DNA from: Bradyrhizobium sp. CCGB12
Lineage (GTDB): Bacteria > Pseudomonadota > Alphaproteobacteria > Rhizobiales > Xanthobacteraceae
NCBI RefSeq assembly: GCF_024199845.1
Contig: NZ_JANADO010000002.1
Span: 1 to 64,000, forward strand
DNA: 64,000 bases
Direction of reading: 5' to 3'
Positions 7,950-17,599 of the stretch are shown here, piece after piece. Below the pieces are notes generated by a model, which saw only the letters and a program-made list of their open reading frames with translations, did not search any database and was not told the origin of the DNA. Both the position numbers and the translations under genes were made by a program. Every line of letters starts with the position of its first letter. Within the stretch, counting starts at the first letter, position 1.

Positions 7950-8096
7950 TCACGACATTGTCCAGGCCGCTGGACCTGAGCGCCTGTCTTGCCCCTTCAC
8001 CACCTGCACGAGCTCACCTCTATAGCGAGCCCATCTGCCAAGCGCCCGAACAGTTCGCGCTGCGGGTCGCTCGCTCAACTCGTACCGGCGCCGCAT
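7950..8096 (-). CDS. Possible small basic protein
   Basis: The 48-residue frame starts MRRRYELSERPAARTVRALG and has Arg-rich composition. It lies immediately downstream of the 8111-8320 gene in the same direction. There is no clear family or ribosome site. Weak call. Confidence 0.3.
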   Translation of the reverse strand: MRRRYELSERPAARTVRALGRWARYRGELVQVVKGQDRRSGPAAWTMS

Positions 8097-8110
8097 TAGC
8101 TCAGTCTTCG

Positions 8111-8320
8111 TCACTTCTGCACCAGCTTGATCGTTGAGACAGGCCATTTTCCAGGATGGCCAGCGACGGAAAGCCGCAAGCCGTGGGCTTCGTCTAAAAA
8201 TAATCCCTCGACGGTCCCTGCCTTACCGTCCGTAAGCACAACAGCCTTGCCGATAAGTTCCGTCTCGGCTTTGTGATATTCTCGCATAATCGCTGCGGCA
8301 CGCTCTTTAGCTCGGGGCAT
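8111..8320 (-). CDS. Small conserved protein, barrel-like
   Basis: The 69-residue product has a helical start (MPRAKERAAAIMREYHKAET) and a beta-rich part with GKAVVLTDGKAGTVEGLFLD and HGKWPVSTIKLVQ-like ending (GHPGKWPVSTIKLVQK). This is a short-protein family I associate with Bradyrhizobium, with a pattern recalling PRC-barrel or SH3-like folds. The start at 8320 has AGAGG unusually close to the ATG. Function unknown. Confidence 0.55.
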   Translation of the reverse strand: MPRAKERAAAIMREYHKAETELIGKAVVLTDGKAGTVEGLFLDEAHGLRLSVAGHPGKWPVSTIKLVQK

Positions 8321-8678
8321 TGCCTCTCAATCGCAGTAGAGCGACGGTGCAGATGCAAAACTTGGGAAATTGAGCAGCGTTCCCTCTACCCGACCGACGG
8401 CTTCTCTTTACGGGTGCTAAACCCGAGCCGCGCCGCATCGGCAGCAGCAGATCACAACGAGGGGGGCTGACTGTTCTCAGACTGACCGCCGACATGGATC
8501 TCTCGGGTCGCAAGGTCGGCGCTCGTGGGTTGGAGCTGCTATCTAAAATCCATCATCAACATCAAAATGCGCGATGTGAACTCACACACAATTCGCGCGT
8601 TTGGAACGCCCACTTCCGAACCCTGTTGTCTTTCCAGAAATGACCGTTGTGGTCGTCCCCCATTTTCTTGGAGCTCAG
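8321..8678. other. No gene recognised
   Basis: No credible frame or hairpin was found. It holds the promoter region of the phasin gene, but no clear -35/-10 pair could be picked. Confidence 0.45.
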
Positions 8679-9164
8679 ATGAGCAAACGTAAGGCGTCAA
8701 AACGCGTTCGCAATCCGAAAATGGTCGCGCGGCCCCAACGGAACAAGCAGGCCATTGTGAGAAGCCCGAAAGAGAATCTACTTCGCTCTGTTGCGGCAGT
8801 CTCAATTGAACCGCCTCTCAAGCTGCATGACGATCCAAAACACGAGGCTCCCATCATTGAGACTCGGGTGGATGCCATACCAGATAACCTCAGTCAGAGC
8901 ATGAAAGCCTTCGCTTCAGCGACGGTAAACATCCAGGCTTATCAGGCGAAGTTGCTCGAAATAGCCCTGGCCAACGCACAATTTGCCTTTGAATTCGGCC
9001 TGAGGTTTGCGGCGATCAGGTCGCCAGCTGAATGGTTCACCGTCATTTCCGAATTTACAAGCAGACGGATCGATATGTTCGGGCAGCATTCGAAAGAAAT
9101 GTCCGCTTTTCCGTTTTGGGACATCGGGCCGTCCCGAGGGCTCACGGCTCTGGTGGCACGATGA
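8679..9164 (+). CDS. Phasin family protein
   Basis: The 161-residue product has a basic, disordered N-terminus (MSKRKASKRVRNPKMVARPQ), then a helical phasin segment: SQSMKAFASATVNIQAYQAK, LLEIALANAQFAFEFGLRFA and SPAEWFTVISEFTSRRIDMF. Phasins coat polyhydroxybutyrate granules and set granule number and size; the pattern of aromatic/hydrophobic helix with a SPAEW(F)..IS segment fits the Phasin_2 family. The ATG at 8679 is preceded by GGAG at seven bases; the upstream ATG at 8601 gives no family match. No polyhydroxybutyrate synthesis genes are nearby. The basic N-terminus is longer than usual and might contact DNA. Confidence 0.75.
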   Translation: MSKRKASKRVRNPKMVARPQRNKQAIVRSPKENLLRSVAAVSIEPPLKLHDDPKHEAPIIETRVDAIPDNLSQSMKAFASATVNIQAYQAKLLEIALANAQFAFEFGLRFAAIRSPAEWFTVISEFTSRRIDMFGQHSKEMSAFPFWDIGPSRGLTALVAR

Positions 9165-9355
9165 CGGAAAGCTTCACCCCTGCAAGGGTTTTCTTGCTTT
9201 CGACTGAAAGGCCAATTGTCGATTCCGCTCCCTCGTCGTGAACCAGCGCGTGCCCGTAATGAGTCTCTACTTGGCGCCTGTTGCCTTTCGAGCCAAGGAT
9301 CCTGGGTTTGTCCCGTCGAATACCGCGCCGGCGCGTACCGTCTAAGGATTGACAA

Positions 9356-10303
9356 ATGTCCACAACTGAAACGGTCCTGCTGATCATTTTGGCCGTACTT
9401 GTCGTTCTGATACTCGGCAATATCGCATTTCAGGTGGCGGCGGAGCGAAAGAATCCGCCGATCGGCGACTTCATCGAGTGCGACGGGGTGCGCCTACACT
9501 ATGTCGAACGGGGAGATGCCGGCGCGCCTTGCGTGGTCCTGTTCCACGGGAATGGCACCATGATTCAGGATCTCATCCTAAGTGGTCTGGTCGACCGATT
9601 GGCGCACAACTATCGCGTCATTTGCTTCGACCGGCCCGGATTTGGCTACAGCGCCCGCCCGCGTACGCGCATCTGGACGCCCACAACGCAAGCTTCCTTG
9701 TTCGCGCAGGCGCTTGATCAGCTTGGAGTGCGCAATCCCGTGGTGCTGGGCCACTCCTGGGGAACGCTGGTGGCGATCGCGCTGGCGCTGAGAAGCGGCT
9801 ACGCCGTGAGTGGGCTCGTGCTTGTGTCCGGCTATTATTTTCCAACCTCTCGGATGGACTTTTGGCTCATGTCGGGTCCGGCGTTGCCACTGTTCGGCGA
9901 TCTGATGCGCTACACTATCTCGCCGATCATATCGTGGGCCATTATGCCGAAGCTGATGCGCACGTTGTTCGCGCCGCGTGCTATTCCGCCGGAATTCAAG
10001 AACGAATTTCCGATCTCATTGACTCTCCGACCTAAGCAGTTGAGGGCGGCCGCCGAGGAGAGCGCGTTCCTTATCCCAGCTGCCGCGCAGTTGCAGCGTC
10101 AATATCGGGACATACAGTGCCCCGTTAGGATCGTGCACGGAAAGGATGACCGACTCATCGAGGCCAGCCAATCGCGCCGCCTGCACGAGGCGTTAACCCG
10201 CTCCCTGCTGCAGCTGGTCGAGAATGCCGGTCACATGGTTACCTATGCAGATCCGCCGGGAATAGCGGATGCCGTGGCGACGCTGGGCTCACCGCACCAG
10301 TGA
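9356..10303 (+). CDS. Membrane-anchored alpha/beta hydrolase
   Basis: The 315-residue protein begins with a hydrophobic anchor (VLLIILAVLVVLILGNIAFQ, about residues 6-26), then an alpha/beta hydrolase fold. Visible features are the oxyanion-loop motif HGNG (near 65), CFDRPGFGYS, the nucleophile elbow GHSWG (Ser near 135), the acid in VHGKDDRLI and the base in NAGHMV near the C-terminus, so the triad is complete. The HGNG and DRPGFG motifs fit epoxide-hydrolase or haloalkane-dehalogenase-like and ester-cleaving relatives; the substrate cannot be told. It stands alone, with a T-rich tract just after the stop. Confidence 0.8.
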   Translation: MSTTETVLLIILAVLVVLILGNIAFQVAAERKNPPIGDFIECDGVRLHYVERGDAGAPCVVLFHGNGTMIQDLILSGLVDRLAHNYRVICFDRPGFGYSARPRTRIWTPTTQASLFAQALDQLGVRNPVVLGHSWGTLVAIALALRSGYAVSGLVLVSGYYFPTSRMDFWLMSGPALPLFGDLMRYTISPIISWAIMPKLMRTLFAPRAIPPEFKNEFPISLTLRPKQLRAAAEESAFLIPAAAQLQRQYRDIQCPVRIVHGKDDRLIEASQSRRLHEALTRSLLQLVENAGHMVTYADPPGIADAVATLGSPHQ

Positions 10304-10607
10304 GGATCACGTAGGCTTTTTTTGTTGCTAAGCCGCCTGCTTGGGCGCCGGACAGGTTTGACGAAGCCCTCTTGCTAAACTTACTGGTGTTTGGAGGGCG
10401 CGAACTCGTCCTGCTTTCTTTCCGAATTTTCCTTCCCCCACCCCTCGTCCAAGAAATCAACGGCACAGTCCCACCGGCTGCCCAGAAGAAAGGGCCTATT
10501 TTTGCTGTCGCATGCAGCCACACGCATCGTCGCGACGGAACATTCCGGTCGGGAACCGGTTCGCCTCGCGGCGGCGCACCTGTCGTTTCCAACCGGGCGT
10601 TTGTTCA
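10304..10607. other. No gene recognised
   Basis: Contains a run of T's (10317-10323) after the hydrolase stop that may end transcription, although no strong stem precedes it. No coding frame was accepted. Confidence 0.45.
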
Positions 10608-11935
10608 ATGGTTTTGCCGATGTTACCGTCCGATCCAGCCAAGAGTGCTCACGATCGACGCCAACGAAGGCTGCTGATCCTGCTGGCTTTGGGATTTCTT
10701 GTTTTCAGCGCCGCTGCGGCCGCCCTCTTCTTCGTTTTGCAGCCCGAGACCCTCCGCATCGCCGTCGGTCCATCAGGGACCGACGACCATCAGGTGGTCC
10801 AGGCGATAGCCGATGCTTTCAGTGAGGCAAGCAGGACGGTCAAGCTCTCGCCGATCACGACGGGAGGTGCTGGGCGCCGGCAAACCGATCTCGCAATCGG
10901 TCGCGGCGACCTTGACATAACGACCGACGCGCAGATCCTGGCAGCCTTCGGAAGGATTACGTCGCCCAGTGGTCACCCTCCGGGCGACTTGGCAAAGCCT
11001 CGAAGAAGAAGGTCACAGGAAAGGTCGTAGAGATCGCCGATCTGCCGGTCACGAAGTCGGCGTTATCGGAAGGACGGGAGTCAACCTCGCCCTCCTACGC
11101 ACCGGTCTCGTCGGCTCCGGCATCGAGCCTGACAAGGTAGCGACGGCCCAATTCGGGACCGAAGAAACCGAAAAGCTTGCGCAAGACGCCACTCTCGACG
11201 CGTATCTCGCCGTCGGTCCGCTCGACAGCAAGATCACTACCGACGCGCTCGCCGCGACTTCGCGGTCGCGAGGAGCTCCGAAGTGTCTTCCCGTCGAAGC
11301 ATCCGAGGCCATCGCCCTGAAGCACGCCCGCTACGAAGCCGAGGAGATCCCTGGCGGTGTCTTCAACGCCAAACCGGTCTGGCCGGAGGACAAGCCGACA
11401 CCATCAGCGTCAACCATCTCATCTTGGCCAGAAACGAACTGTCCGAAGCCGAGGTGGCGGCCTCCTATCGGCAGCTTTTCGCTGTCCGCGACACGATCAC
11501 ACAACGTGCGCCGGCGCTGCGCACATCACGAAGCCCGAGTCGGGCAAGGAGATGGACCTTCTGTGCGCCGGGGCGCCGCGGCAGTCGTCAACGGGACGGA
11601 GCGGACGTTCTCGACAAGTACAGCGACTACTCCTGGTTCGCCCTGCGACTTCTTCCCGGGATCGGTTCTGTCGCCGCCTGGCTACGACGGTATCTGAATC
11701 GCGACGAACGGGACGAAACACCAGCCGCCGCAACCGCATCCTCGAAGTGATCTCGGCATTCGAAATGCCGGGTCAGAAGACGACCTGCTAACGTCCCAGC
11801 GCGAAGTCGACGCAATCATCCTCAAGTGCTACGATGATGGAGCGCTCGAACAGGACCTCGCCGCATTCGGATTTGTCCTCGAGCTGTTCGATCATGCCGT
11901 CGCCCTCCGATCATGCTGTCAAGGCTCTCTCGCAG
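10608..11935 (+). pseudogene. TAXI-family TRAP solute receptor, frameshifted
   Basis: Pieces of one protein lie in three frames. First: an N-terminal membrane anchor (LILLALGFLVFSAAAAALFF) and LRIAVGPSGTDDHQVVQAIA ... DLAIGRGDLDITTDAQ. Second: IGRTGVNLALLRTGLVGSGI ... TLDAYLAVGPLDSKITTDAL ... SEAIALKHARYEAEEIPGGV. Third: ISVNHLILARNELSEAEVAA and a second membrane segment (SWFALRLLPGIGSVAAWLRR). Intact members bind small acids or amino acids for tripartite transport, and this type has a C-terminal anchor. At least four frame changes make it non-functional. No TRAP permease gene is next to it. Confidence 0.75.
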
Positions 11936-12079
11936 GTCGTACCGCGAAGGGAGTATTGATTTTCCCGGGTCGCCGACCGACGGTTCGATCGCTCCGGTGG
12001 CGGAAACGGATCAAACGCAGAAGTAGGGGACTACTTTCTGGTTCGAGCCTAGACCGCGTCTCCAAGCGTTATGGCGTGT

Positions 12080-14206
12080 TCATCGCTTCTGCAACACCGA
12101 CGACAGCACCGACTCGTCATTCAAGATCGAAAGAAGCTCCCGAGACGACAGATGCGCGGCGGCCTCCTCGAAGGTATCGCTCGCATCGATCTTTGCGCGG
12201 CCGACGGCCAAGTTGGCGTCGATCGCGTCGGGCCGGACGACGCGAGGAGGCGGCAACTGCGCGACGTGAAAGGCTAAAAGGGCGGCGTCGTTGCGCAGCT
12301 CCGCCAGCGCGGATTTGATCCCTATATTCGCCACCGCGCTCAATTCGTTCGCTCGGCGCAGGACCGGAGGCGGCGCTCCTTCTTCCGGCGTGGCGAACAG
12401 CTTGCCGAGCACAGGTCTGGCGGTCAGCGCCCCTATTGGAACGGCAAACAGCAGCCCCAAGACGACCGGTGACATCCAGAGCAGGAGGGGGAGCGAAACG
12501 GCGTAAGCGCTTGCTGCCATGGCAATGCCGCACGCGGTCGGGATGCCGTATTTCCGGTAGAGCTCGCGGCGCTCCACCGCGCCGTCCTCGCGCCGTTGCG
12601 TCTGCCAGCCCGCATCGCCCCCGGCGAGGATCTCGAAGACTGCGATAGACTGGAAAATCATCATCACGGGCGCCATCAACGCGGACACGACGATCTCCGC
12701 GAAAACCCCGGCAGATGCACGCAACGCGCCGCCGAATTGTCTGCGTACCGATCGCCGCGTCCAGACGAGGGCCAGGGCGAGCAGCTTCGGCAACAGCAGC
12801 AGACCCATGGTGGCGACGAACACCCAGATGGCGAGCACGGGATCCTGGGCCGGCCAGGTCGGAAACAACGAGAAACCCTTCGGAAAATACTCCGGTCGCA
12901 CAAAGCGGGCCTGCAGCGAGATCAGCATCCCCAGCAGCAGGAAGAATAGCCATAGCGGCGCCGTCAGATAGGCCACTATGCCCACCATGAAATGCAGGCG
13001 TGAGACCCAATGGAGGCCTCGGGAAGGGACGACAGCGAGGTGCTGAAGATTGCCCTGACACCAGCGTCGGTCGCGGGCCGCAAAATCGAGCAGCGAAGGC
13101 GGCACCTCTTCGTAGCTTCCGCCGAGCGTCGGCAGCATGTAGATGCCCCACCCGGCCCGCCGCATCAGCGCGGCCTCGACGAAATCGTGGCTGAGGATGT
13201 GCCCGCCGAACGGCTTCCGTCCCCGAAGCTGCGGTAGCGCGGCCGCTTCGGCAAACGCCCCCACACGGATGACCGCGTTGTGTCCCCAATAATTGCCTTC
13301 GGAGCCGTGCCACCAGGCGACGCCGGCGGCAATCATCGGTCCGTACAGACGCCCGGCAAATTGCTGAACGCGGCTGAACAGACTTCGCGCGTTGACGATC
13401 ATTGGAAGCGTCTGGACGAGCCCCGCGGTCGGATTGTTCTCCATGGCATGTACCAATCGGACGATAGTCTCCCCGCTCATGAGACTGTCCGCGTCGAGCA
13501 CGATCATGAAGTCGTACACGCCGCCGAACCGTGTGACCCACTCGGAAATGTTGCCGGCTTTGCGCGCGGTGTTGTCGGCGCGGTGGCGGTAGTACAGCCG
13601 AGGCGTTCCGACGGCCTGTCGTAAAGCGAGCAGCGCCTTTTCCTCGGCGACCCAGGTGTCCGGATCGGTGCTGTCGCTCAGAACGAACCAGTCGAACAGC
13701 GTTCCGTTTGAGGTCGCATTCAAGGATTCGATGATCGCGCGCAGCCGGGCCGTCAGTCGATGTGGATCTTCGTTGTAGGTGGGAAGCAGCATGGCGGTGC
13801 GGCTTGCGATGGGCGGCGGTTCGGTGCCGGACGCTACGGCATCCTCGTCCGGACGGTGGGCCAGCAGCACAAAGAAGCCGGCCACCGCGGACGAGAATGA
13901 AAAGGCGACCCAGGCGAGCAGGAGCAGAAAGAGCGCCAACACCATTGCTTCGAGGACGGTGATGCCGCCGACCTGCAGCACACGATACATCTCATACCCG
14001 CCCGCCCCGGTGAGCGCCGCCGTTGAGAGGAGGATGACGCTGCGCCGCCATACCATCGTGTTGGCGACCGGCGCAGGAACGCGCTCCGATACCCGGTTCT
14101 TGCCGAGATCGCCGGGAGCCATGGGAAGGGGGGACTCGCGCGGCAACAGGCGCTGGCTTGCGATGTCACTGGCGATCGGTTGCGGTGCTGTGCTCAGGGT
14201 GCCCAT
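12080..14206 (-). CDS. opgH: Glucans biosynthesis glucosyltransferase MdoH/OpgH
   Basis: The 708-residue inner-membrane glycosyltransferase (family GT2) elongates the beta-glucan backbone of osmoregulated periplasmic glucans from UDP-glucose. It has N-terminal membrane spans (VILLSTAALTGAGGYEMYRV, ITVLEAMVLALFLLLLAWVA), a cytoplasmic catalytic domain with LLPTYNEDP, DSTDPDTW, the metal-binding LDADS motif, HDFVEAALMRRAGW, and RRWCQGN (Q/RxxRW type), then several C-terminal spans. The ATG at 14206 overlaps the last codons of opgG by 13 bases, typical of the operon; an ATG farther upstream would read through opgG. Length fits alphaproteobacterial OpgH, shorter than the enterobacterial protein. 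Confidence 0.92.
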   Translation of the reverse strand: MGTLSTAPQPIASDIASQRLLPRESPLPMAPGDLGKNRVSERVPAPVANTMVWRRSVILLSTAALTGAGGYEMYRVLQVGGITVLEAMVLALFLLLLAWVAFSFSSAVAGFFVLLAHRPDEDAVASGTEPPPIASRTAMLLPTYNEDPHRLTARLRAIIESLNATSNGTLFDWFVLSDSTDPDTWVAEEKALLALRQAVGTPRLYYRHRADNTARKAGNISEWVTRFGGVYDFMIVLDADSLMSGETIVRLVHAMENNPTAGLVQTLPMIVNARSLFSRVQQFAGRLYGPMIAAGVAWWHGSEGNYWGHNAVIRVGAFAEAAALPQLRGRKPFGGHILSHDFVEAALMRRAGWGIYMLPTLGGSYEEVPPSLLDFAARDRRWCQGNLQHLAVVPSRGLHWVSRLHFMVGIVAYLTAPLWLFFLLLGMLISLQARFVRPEYFPKGFSLFPTWPAQDPVLAIWVFVATMGLLLLPKLLALALVWTRRSVRRQFGGALRASAGVFAEIVVSALMAPVMMIFQSIAVFEILAGGDAGWQTQRREDGAVERRELYRKYGIPTACGIAMAASAYAVSLPLLLWMSPVVLGLLFAVPIGALTARPVLGKLFATPEEGAPPPVLRRANELSAVANIGIKSALAELRNDAALLAFHVAQLPPPRVVRPDAIDANLAVGRAKIDASDTFEEAAAHLSSRELLSILNDESVLSSVLQKR

Positions 14207-15705
14207 CGATAAACCCAAACTTCCGACAAGGGCTTGTCGCCTTCGGCCAGAAACGCCCGCAGCTCGATTGGCTCCCCCTTCACCTGGCACTGGAAGCTCA
14301 GCCGCCAACCAGGGGTGTAGGGATTGGGCTGCGTGACGATGTTCTTCACCTGGGACTTCTCCGCCGTCACCACACCCTTGACGACAGCAGGATCGACGCC
14401 TTTCAGGTTATCACCGAGCAGATCGAGCACGACGAGGCGCGCATCCTCACCCTTCGCCCCGATCCCGCTTCGCGTGAATCTGGCGAGCGAATGCGCTTTT
14501 GGGCTATCGGGCCCCCAATGCAGCCGATAGGTGTAGTTGTGTTCGCCCTTTGCCTGTAGTGGATTTTTAGGCCGCCAGAATGCGGCGATGTTGTCGTGGA
14601 CCTCCTCCTTGGTGGGGATCTCGAACAGCATGACGCCGCCCTCGCCCCAATCCCCGATCGGCTCCATCCAGAGACTTGGGCGTTTTTCGAAGCTGGATTC
14701 GATGTCCTGATAGGCGAAGAAGTTTCTCTCCCGCTGCATCAAACCGAAGCCGCGCGGATTGAGATCCTGAAAGGTGCTGATCTGAAGATCGCGGGGGTTG
14801 CTAAGCGGCCTCCATAGGCTTTCGCCCTTCCCGTTGAAAACCGCCAGCCCATCGGAATCATGGACGGACGGGCGGAAATCGTCGATGTCGTTCCGGTCGT
14901 TGGGACCGTAGAAGAACATGCTGGTCATCGGCGCGAGCCCGGCCCGCTGCATTTCGACGCGCGGGTAAACCGACAACTCGACGTCGAAGACCGTCGTGTC
15001 TCCGGGCCGTACGGTGAATCGGTAGCTCGCTGCGCAGCTTTTGCTGTCGAGCAGAGCATGGATCACCAACGATGTCGCTCCTGGCGCCGGCCGCTCGAGC
15101 CAGAAGGCCTTGAAGAGCGGAAATTCCTCGCCCTTGGCTTCGCCCGTATCGATCGAAAGCCCGCGAGCGGATAGCCCATACGTCTGCCCTTTGGCGACGG
15201 CGCGGAAGTAGCTCGCGCCGAGGAAGACGCAGACCTCGTCGTAGTAGTCGGCTCGGTTCATCGGCGCGTGTATGCGGAAGCCCGCGAAGCCGAGATCGAT
15301 GTCTTCGAACGCCGGGACCTTTTCGCCGAAGGAGAAGTCCGCCTTGCGATACTTGAACTCGCTGGCCTTGCCCTCGGCGACCTCGAAGATGTTGACTCTG
15401 TTCTTGTAGAAGAAGCCGCGATGGAAGAACTGCGCTTCGAACGGAAGATTCTTGCCGCGCCAGAGCGCGCGCTCGGGCAGGAAGCGGATCGAACGATACT
15501 GATCGTAGTCGAGGTCCTTCAATCCGCTCGGCAGCTTCTCGTCCGGCGGCTCATACGGTTTGCCCGCCAGCATACGAGCCAGGTCCCTCACCGCAGACGG
15601 CCCGAACGCCTCGTCCGACGGACGAGCGGCGGCGAAACCGCTTCGCGAAGCGAGCAGCAACGCCGGCAGTACCGCCGACCCTTGAATAAGCTGGCGTCGG
15701 TTCAC
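14194..15705 (-). CDS. opgG: Glucans biosynthesis protein OpgG/OpgD family
   Basis: The 503-residue periplasmic protein works with OpgH in making osmoregulated periplasmic glucans. It has an N-terminal export signal with a twin-arginine pattern (MNRRQLIQGSAVLPALLLAS), unlike the Sec signal of E. coli OpgG and more like OpgD. The mature part carries family sequences LDYDQYRSIRF, LWRGKNLPFEAQFFHRGFFY, TSMFFYGPND, VHDSDGLAVFNGKGESLWRP, RERNFFAYQDIESSFEKRPS and WVEP-like PTIGDWGEGGV region (WMEPIGDWGEGGVMLFEIPT). It is the first gene of the opgGH pair. The OpgG versus OpgD choice rests on context; only one copy is present here. Confidence 0.9.
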   Translation of the reverse strand: MNRRQLIQGSAVLPALLLASRSGFAAARPSDEAFGPSAVRDLARMLAGKPYEPPDEKLPSGLKDLDYDQYRSIRFLPERALWRGKNLPFEAQFFHRGFFYKNRVNIFEVAEGKASEFKYRKADFSFGEKVPAFEDIDLGFAGFRIHAPMNRADYYDEVCVFLGASYFRAVAKGQTYGLSARGLSIDTGEAKGEEFPLFKAFWLERPAPGATSLVIHALLDSKSCAASYRFTVRPGDTTVFDVELSVYPRVEMQRAGLAPMTSMFFYGPNDRNDIDDFRPSVHDSDGLAVFNGKGESLWRPLSNPRDLQISTFQDLNPRGFGLMQRERNFFAYQDIESSFEKRPSLWMEPIGDWGEGGVMLFEIPTKEEVHDNIAAFWRPKNPLQAKGEHNYTYRLHWGPDSPKAHSLARFTRSGIGAKGEDARLVVLDLLGDNLKGVDPAVVKGVVTAEKSQVKNIVTQPNPYTPGWRLSFQCQVKGEPIELRAFLAEGDKPLSEVWVYRWAP

Positions 15706-15883
15706 GCGCTCTCCTACTCGCTATTGCTGCCGCGGCCAAGCAACGATCGCGGCGCCCCGCGAGTTCCAATCTGTCCAGCCTTGAACATCTGCTGGAGCTT
15801 CCGCACCCCCGGACGAGCGCCCCCTCGCCGTAGGCACGTAGGGTTGCCCACGTGGTCACACGATCTCTGCGTTATCAATCCTT

Positions 15884-15997
15884 ATGAACCGTCCCGACCC
15901 CCTTGAAGAAAGGGTGCTGGACGTTCCTCCGCCGACTTCGCTCGACGCTGTGGCCGCCGAACGGCAAGGACATTTGCTGCGGCTAATTCCGCGGTAA
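15884..15997 (+). CDS. Possible 37-residue peptide
   Basis: The frame encodes MNRPDPLEERVLDVPPPTSL and DAVAAERQGHLLRLIPR. It may be the start of a lost longer gene. There is no clear ribosome site. Weak call. Confidence 0.25.
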   Translation: MNRPDPLEERVLDVPPPTSLDAVAAERQGHLLRLIPR

Positions 15998-16213
15998 CTA
16001 AGTCTTACGATGAATCCATATGGCCCGATGCTGCCCCGACCGAGTGCGGAGCGAGGTCCGCTTTCGAGACGAGAAGGACAATTGTGGTCTACTTTCGGGC
16101 GTCCGCGTCTGACCGGAGATGTTGATCAGCTAAGCGCTCGCGACATTTCAGTAGGAACTGCAGCCACATCAACGCATTTTCGGGGTCTCCTTGTGCGTCG
16201 TGGGCGCAATACG

Positions 16214-16466
16214 ATGGATGCTGATGATCGCACGGCTGTTCTGAAACAGCGTTTCGACCGGCTTCATTCCGAGTATTCAGAGTTGGAAGGGTTGCGAACT
16301 CGGGCGCAGCCGAGCAAATTCAAGAGAGGCAGACCTCGAGCAGGAACCGGACGAAGCAACTCGCCAACGGCTAAACCAGAATAATATCCGCAAGCTCGAA
16401 TCCGCCCTGGCGCGGAAGCCCTGCCTCGGGCAAATAACGTCGGACGCTGGGCGGCCAATGCGCTAA
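16214..16466 (+). pseudogene. Small coiled-coil protein, one frameshift
   Basis: The first frame encodes MDADDRTAVLKQRFDRLHSE and YSELEGLRTRAQPSKFK. After a one-base shift near 16328 the native-looking sequence continues: ADLEQEPDEATRQRLNQNNI and RKLESALARKP up to TAA at 16464. Highly charged and helical, probably coiled-coil. Family not recognised. Confidence 0.45.
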
Positions 16467-16868
16467 GTTATGCGCTGAAGGTAGCCCACGAGCTCGCGAT
16501 GCTTCAGTGAACCGACCTCCTGGATTGAGGCGCGCCACCATGGAAATGACCATTAGAACCTAATCCGTAGGGCCGCACGGGTGCGACGAGATTTCCTTAG
16601 CGGCATTGAATCTTAGAGCCGCGCTGACAACGCCCTCCCGCAAAATGTTTGAAATCAGCGCTCCCTCGCCGAACGGCTGAAGGTTATCGCGCCGGATTGT
16701 GGACGCAGCCGCAGCAGATCACGCCAAGATCGTCTCGATCTTGGCAGTGCGGTAGGCATCCAGCAATCGACCGCCGCTCCAGCTGGTCAAGGAAAGTCAT
16801 CCTCCTACCGACTTGCCAACGAAAGCGGGCTGATAGGACAGGTTCAATGAACGATCAATGAATGTAGA
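16467..16868. other. No gene recognised
   Basis: No credible frame, hairpin or repeat was found here. Confidence 0.4.
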
Positions 16869-17065
16869 TCAGCGGTTTTTGTCGTCCTTGCCGTTCGGGC
16901 TACCGTCACCACCGCCATTGCCTTGCCATTTATTTCCGCGTGGACCTGCCGGTCCGCCACTGGACTTGGCGATCTATCCGACGTGAGGGACTTCGACAGC
17001 AGGAGCGTCATGGCCGGAGGCGTCACGGCAGCGAACCTTCCGCACGTCTTCAGGAACTCATCCAT
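16869..17065 (-). pseudogene. Small secreted Gly-rich protein, one frameshift
   Basis: The N-terminal frame has a signal-like start (MDEFLKTCGRFAAVTPPAMT, LLLSKSLTSD). A one-base shift near 16975 leads into IAKSSGGPAGPRGNKWQGNG and GGDGSPNGKDDKNR before TGA at 16869-16871. Bradyrhizobium carries many short exported proteins with this FLKTCGRFAAVTPPAxTLLLS start and a Gly/Asn-rich tail. GGAG lies eight bases before the ATG, and a FixK-like box lies upstream at 17114. Function unknown. Confidence 0.5.
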
Positions 17066-17599
17066 GGCCGCACTCCTGCTGCAAGACAACATTTTCCCTT
17101 CAGTCGTGCGCTTCTTGAGATAGATCAAAAAGCTGAACAGGACGGCAGAGACCCACAGCCACGGTGAGGGCACCGGCACCAACTAACAATACTTGCAGTG
17201 GTAGTTCTTCGCCCGTGCTCGGAAACCTTCTTTCGCCTGTGCAGTTGGTGCCAATGCAGCGCGACAGCGTGTCGAAAACTGGCGAGGCCGCCGCCCAACA
17301 GATTGCGCGGATGGCATGGGCCATGATGGCCAGGGGTGAGCTACAGGGAGCCCGTCGCGCTCGAGGCGTAACCTATCGCGCCGGACCCGGTGTGACGTAA
17401 CGGTTGGGAGGGCGAACAGCACGTAATGCAGCGCCGGTCGATCCGGGCGGTCGGGACAACCCACATGGGCCATGGCATCTTCGAATGCGTGCTTTTGACA
17501 GGGACCTGATCCGCGCAGGGCATTATGGGCAGCGGGCGAGCGCGATCGCAGCAACCTTGGTGGCTCGGCGCATCAGCAGTCTCGTGAGCCAGGGGAGCA
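17066..17599. other. No gene recognised apart from a FixK-like box
   Basis: Open frames here overlap on both strands without family resemblance. See 17114-17127 for the one site noted. Confidence 0.4.
17114..17127 (-). promoter_or_regulatory. FixK/FNR-like box
   Basis: TTGAGATAGATCAA (minus: TTGATCTATCTCAA) fits TTGA-N6-TCAA; one inner half-site base differs from the rhizobial consensus. Its centre lies 55 bases before the ATG at 17065, compatible with a -40.5 activator site. Prediction only. Confidence 0.35.

Noticed and set aside
12117..13541. 474-codon minus-strand frame
   Set aside because: It is antisense-phase shadow within opgH with Arg-rich, low-quality translation.
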